Assembly: GCA_017387505.1 (NCBI GenBank) | Contig: JAFOFB010000015.1 | Location: 325,067-389,066, forward strand | Source of the DNA: Methanocorpusculum sp. | Lineage (GTDB): Archaea > Halobacteriota > Methanomicrobia > Methanomicrobiales > Methanocorpusculaceae | DNA: 64,000 bases | Reading direction: 5' to 3' | Shown: positions 60,959-64,000 of the stretch, piece after piece | Position numbering within the stretch: the stretch's first letter is position 1 | Layout of the letters: each line of letters starts with the position of its first letter | Position numbers and translations under genes: made by a program | Notes under the pieces: generated by a model | Databases searched by the model: none | What the model was told of the DNA's origin: nothing | Seen by the model: only the letters and a program-made list of their open reading frames with translations

Positions 60959-63429
60959 AGCAGACATATACCGTCCTTGGCATGTCATGCCAGGCATGCG
61001 CACTAAACGTAGAGCGTGCCGTATCGAAAATCTCAGGTGTTACATCAGCACGGGTAAACCTGCTTGCAAACACGCTTGAGGTGGAATCAGACAGCATAAG
61101 CGATGAGATTATCATCGATGCTGTAAAAAATGCCGGATACAAGGCTTTATCCGGACGGAAAGCCGTAGCTCCAGAGCATGAGCACATGAAAAAGCGGCTT
61201 ATCGCATCTCTATGCCTTTTAGTTCCGCTTCTGTTCATCAGCATGGGACATATGGCAGGGCTTCCAATATCTGCTGAAGTATCAGGCATTCTTCAGTTCA
61301 TAATCGTAATCCCGATTATAATCCTGAACCGCAAGTTCTTCATTCAGGGAATCCCGGCACTTTTCCGCCGTTCTCCAAACATGGATTCTCTGGTCGCTGT
61401 AGGTGCCGGGGCTGCATTTATCTACAGCACTGCAGTTCTTTTCGGAATTCTTCTAGGACACCCTGCATCACACTTCTACTTTGAGTCTGCCGGAACTATC
61501 CTGACGCTTGTGACTGTTGGAAAGTATCTTGAGTCACGCTCGAAGGGAAAAACAACCGAGGCGATTACAAAACTCTTAGACTTAGCTCCAAAGACTGCAA
61601 CGATTATCAAAGACGGAGAAGAACTGACTGTTCCAATCTCTGATGTCAAAGCAGGAGACATTGTAGTTGTCCGCCCGGGCGGAAAGATTCCTGTTGACGG
61701 AACAGTAATCGAGGGAAGCTCTTCTGTTGATTCATCGGTTCTGACAGGTGAGAGCATGCCTGTTACAAAACGTATTGGAGATGCTGTTCAGGCCGGTACA
61801 ATATGCCTTTACGGAAACATAAAGTTCAGAGCTGAGAAGGTTGGAGATGACACAACGCTTTCACAGATTATCGAACTGGTTCGTGATGCATCATCATCCA
61901 AGGCTCCAATTGCCCGCCTCGCAGACCGCGTTGCCGGCATCTTTGTGCCTGCTGTGATGCTTATAGCTCTCATTGTTTTCTGCATCTGGATTTTTGTCGG
62001 TGCTGAGTTTTCGTTTGCGCTTGGTGTTGCAATCTCTGTTCTTGTCATCTCATGCCCGTGTGCTTTAGGTCTTGCAACTCCGGTTGCTGTGATGGTTGGA
62101 ACAGGAAAGGCAGCATCACTTGGAATTCTGATTAAATCCGCTGAAACTCTTGAGACCGCAGGAAAGGCTGATACGATTGTCTTCGACAAAACAGGAACTC
62201 TTACAGAAGGCAGGCCTTCAGTTGACGGAATCTTTGAGGCAGAAGGCATCTCGCGCGAGGAACTGATTTTATCTGCGGCATCTGTTGAAGCTCTCTCAGA
62301 GCATCCTCTCTCGAAGGCTGTAACTGACTTCTCAAAGAAAATGGGAATCACTCCTTTTGATGTTGAAGACTTTTCAGCAGTTCCGGGACGCGGGGTTACT
62401 GCTGTTTCATCTGGTGTCCGGTACTATGCAGGAAATGCTGAGTACATGAAAGAGTCAGGTGTCACAGGAGCTTTCCCGGATGTTCTGGAAGACAAAGCTG
62501 TGATTTTCTTTGCGAAGGACACAACCCCTCTTGGAATTATTACTGTATCTGATGCTGTAAGGAAGAGTTCGGCAGAAGCCGTTGAGGCTCTACATGAGCT
62601 GGGCTTAAAGGTTGTAATGCTTACAGGTGATGCAAAATCTACAGCAAAACGTGTTGCTGAAGAGACAGGTGTTGATGAGTTCTATTCAGGGCTTCTTCCA
62701 TCCGATAAGGAAGCAGCCGTTCGCAGGATGCAGGATGAAGGATGCCGCGTGATTATGGCAGGAGACGGCATAAACGATGCCCCGTCCCTTGCAAGGGCAG
62801 ACGTTGGAATGGCTGTAGGGGCTGGTACTGATATTGCTCTTGAATCAGCTGACATTGTGCTTATCAACAGTAATCCAAAATCCGCGGCAACTGCAGTCCG
62901 CTTAAGCCGTGCTGTTATCAGGAATGTGAAGCAGAATCTGTTCTGGGCATTTATCTACAATACAATAGGTATCCCGCTTGCGGCTGGAGTTTTGTATGTG
63001 CCGTTTGGAATCCTCTTATCTCCTGGAATTGCCGCCATTGCAATGAGCTGTTCTTCTGTGTGTGTTGTATCAAACGCTTTGCGTCTTAGAAGATTTAGAG
63101 AACCCGAGAGTGAAACTGATTACGAAGAAAAACAAATGAGTGATATTACTATGAAGAAGATTATCCATGTCGAAGGAATGATGTGCAAGCACTGCCAAAA
63201 GGCGGTAAACAATGCATTACAGGCTGTTGATGGTGTCGAAGCTGTTGATGTAAGCCTTGATGAGAAATGTGCGGTTGTAACTCTCACCAAAGAAGTTTCA
63301 GATCAGAGCTTAAAAGTGCAGTTGAAGCTGAGGACTTTACAGTCACCGGCGTTGAGACTGCGTAAAATTACTTTTGGGGATTTCTATTATCCTCCTATTT
63401 TTGAAAAAGATAGATTTAGTTTCAGTTGA
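60955..63429 (+). CDS. Copper/heavy-metal P1B-ATPase with N- and C-terminal HMA domains (frameshifted tail)
   Basis: 824 residues as read. N-terminal HMA with C12-x2-C15, TGES loop, metal site CPC (C367, C369), phosphorylated Asp411 in DKTGT, SEHP and GDGINDAP: a full copper-type P1B pump. A second HMA (CopZ-like, GMMCKHC with C744 and C747) follows in frame from about residue 733. After residue 787 the frame changes: the sequence in the -1/+2 frame gives [15 protein letters not shown] and a stop at 63363-63365, as in CopZ. One A missing from the run at 63312-63315 explains the ~36 odd residues at the end. Adds copper export to the tsaC operon. Confidence 0.9.
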   Translation: MKQTYTVLGMSCQACALNVERAVSKISGVTSARVNLLANTLEVESDSISDEIIIDAVKNAGYKALSGRKAVAPEHEHMKKRLIASLCLLVPLLFISMGHMAGLPISAEVSGILQFIIVIPIIILNRKFFIQGIPALFRRSPNMDSLVAVGAGAAFIYSTAVLFGILLGHPASHFYFESAGTILTLVTVGKYLESRSKGKTTEAITKLLDLAPKTATIIKDGEELTVPISDVKAGDIVVVRPGGKIPVDGTVIEGSSSVDSSVLTGESMPVTKRIGDAVQAGTICLYGNIKFRAEKVGDDTTLSQIIELVRDASSSKAPIARLADRVAGIFVPAVMLIALIVFCIWIFVGAEFSFALGVAISVLVISCPCALGLATPVAVMVGTGKAASLGILIKSAETLETAGKADTIVFDKTGTLTEGRPSVDGIFEAEGISREELILSAASVEALSEHPLSKAVTDFSKKMGITPFDVEDFSAVPGRGVTAVSSGVRYYAGNAEYMKESGVTGAFPDVLEDKAVIFFAKDTTPLGIITVSDAVRKSSAEAVEALHELGLKVVMLTGDAKSTAKRVAEETGVDEFYSGLLPSDKEAAVRRMQDEGCRVIMAGDGINDAPSLARADVGMAVGAGTDIALESADIVLINSNPKSAATAVRLSRAVIRNVKQNLFWAFIYNTIGIPLAAGVLYVPFGILLSPGIAAIAMSCSSVCVVSNALRLRRFREPESETDYEEKQMSDITMKKIIHVEGMMCKHCQKAVNNALQAVDGVEAVDVSLDEKCAVVTLTKEVSDQSLKVQLKLRTLQSPALRLRKITFGDFYYPPIFEKDRFSFS

Positions 63430-64000
63430 TTTTGAAATTAATCTCTCTCCCTCACAAACCAAAATGTGATATTCAATTGCGTGTGGCTCAGGCTTGCGGT
63501 GGAAGTATCCTGCCTGCCTTGTCCTCATTTCGTCTCTCCGCCCTTTCCTTCTTCGGCTCTCTGTCGTGTTAAAGGGCATGCCTCTGCTGAGCGTATTTGA
63601 TTTATCTTTCTTAGACTGCTTTGTCTTTTACTTCGAGCTAAGGGCATGGACTGTGTGCAGAAAGATTAGGAAAACAGTTTGAATAAGGTTTAGACATGCA
63701 CCCTTTTTTCGCGGTCACAACTCCGCGGATGCATGTCTGCAGTAATATCATGCCAGAAATGGCACTAAGAATGTAGAGTGCTGCTGAGGCAGTCTAACTC
63801 TGAATAATATATTGTTCTGTCAAGTATAATATGTTACTCGCCTGTATGTCCGCGACGGACGAGAGCTTGCTCGAGCCATGAGCAAGCCTTTGGCTTGCGA
63901 CCCTTACCTGCATGCGGCTCTTCGAGCCTTAGCAGGAACAAATCTCTTTTTCACTATATGTTGAGTTTTGAGAAAACAGTTTAGATAATTTAGACATGCA
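63430..64000. other. Terminal non-coding region with structured repeat
   Basis: No convincing gene. It contains two copies of a ~28-30-base sequence (AAAACAGTTT...TTTAGACATGCA) at 63671-63700 and 63973-64000, about 300 bases apart. The first copy continues into a long hairpin: AGACATGCA (63692-63700) with TGCATGTCT (63730-63738), and an inner CGCGG/CCGCG stem (63710-63714/63723-63727). A G/C-richer part (63840-63940) has inverted GAGC/GCTC and GCAAGCC/GGCTTGC runs. Confidence 0.5.
63671..64000 (+). repeat. Imperfect direct repeat (copies 63671-63700 and 63973-64000), cut by the window end
   Basis: Both copies begin AAAACAGTTT and end TTTAGACATGCA, with an 8-base versus 6-base AT-rich middle. 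The second copy ends at the last base of the window, so the array may extend further. Confidence 0.6.

Noticed and set aside
63878..63963. Short frame MSKPLACDPYLHAALRAL...
   Set aside because: Under 30 residues, lies in an inverted-repeat-rich stretch and has no ribosome site.
1..64000. CRISPR array, rRNA, tRNA introns or transposase genes
   Set aside because: No regularly spaced repeats with unique spacers, no rRNA-like segments, four intronless tRNAs, and no transposase domain were found.

Overview
The window comes from a hydrogenotrophic, formate-using methanogenic archaeon, most likely of the order Methanomicrobiales (a Methanocorpusculum-like lineage is my guess, made from gene content only). 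Evidence: F420-dependent methylene-H4MPT reductase (mer), a molybdopterin/F420 formate dehydrogenase pair (fdhAB), methanofuran biosynthesis genes of the mfnD/mfnF type, the KH/beta-CASP termination nuclease aCPSF1 (FttA), a proteasome beta subunit, Cbf5, the archaeosine radical-SAM enzyme, Sec61-beta, archaeal SepF, a fused tandem-type EndA and an archaeal initiator tRNA with A1:U72. Protein genes are mostly preceded by GGAG/GAGG-like sites and AT-rich TATA boxes.

Layout. 1-5.4 kb: surface-polysaccharide genes (UDP-sugar dehydrogenase cut by the window edge, UDP-sugar epimerase, a TupA-like ATP-grasp gene broken by an in-frame TGA, an FrhB-like polysaccharide redox protein), then an AT-rich orphan two-TM protein. 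5.9-7.9 kb: an AAA ATPase + RloB pair, a probable anti-phage (AbiL/RloAB-like) module with its own promoter and a dyad beside the TATA box. 8.5-11.7 kb: a block of small, tightly overlapping genes of unknown function (ribbon-helix-helix-like, HNH plus two HTH, small HTH), bounded by perfect hairpins; it looks like mobile-element cargo without a recognisable integrase or capsid gene. From 11.8 kb on the window is core genome: MBL hydrolase, GIY-YIG-like protein, aCPSF1 + proteasome, a membrane/transport region, mer, tRNA-Arg, dcd-like, hemD-cbf5, tRNA-Ser, a SepF/ZPR1/Rsm22/RaSEA run, the translation cluster metG-endA-trpS-pheS-pheT, secG, amidohydrolase, stress/CBS/redox genes, acyl-CoA synthetase, DRG GTPase, tRNA-Glu and tRNA-iMet, transporter and A24 peptidase, patatin-hisF-methyltransferase, nifB, fdhAB, a PGF-pre-PGF surface protein, then Mrp-mfnD-mfnF-surE and ACT-tsaC-copA. 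The last ~570 bases hold no convincing gene but contain a structured repeat.

How the genes work together: fdhAB feeds reduced F420 to mer, the Mrp-mfnD-mfnF-surE operon supplies the C1 carrier methanofuran, and the long minus-strand run at 29.8-37.3 kb is a translation/tRNA-processing operon. Three genes carry single-event lesions that restore cleanly on paper (TGA for Trp at 2417-2419, TAA at 16930-16932, one missing A at 63312-63315); they are either real decay or assembly errors. No CRISPR array, rRNA, or insertion sequence with a transposase was seen. No fully new system is demonstrated; the best candidates for novelty are the orphan 2TM/beta protein, the 8.5-11.7 kb operon, the duplicated 5' element at 2907/3074, and the lipoprotein with a methyltransferase-like fold.
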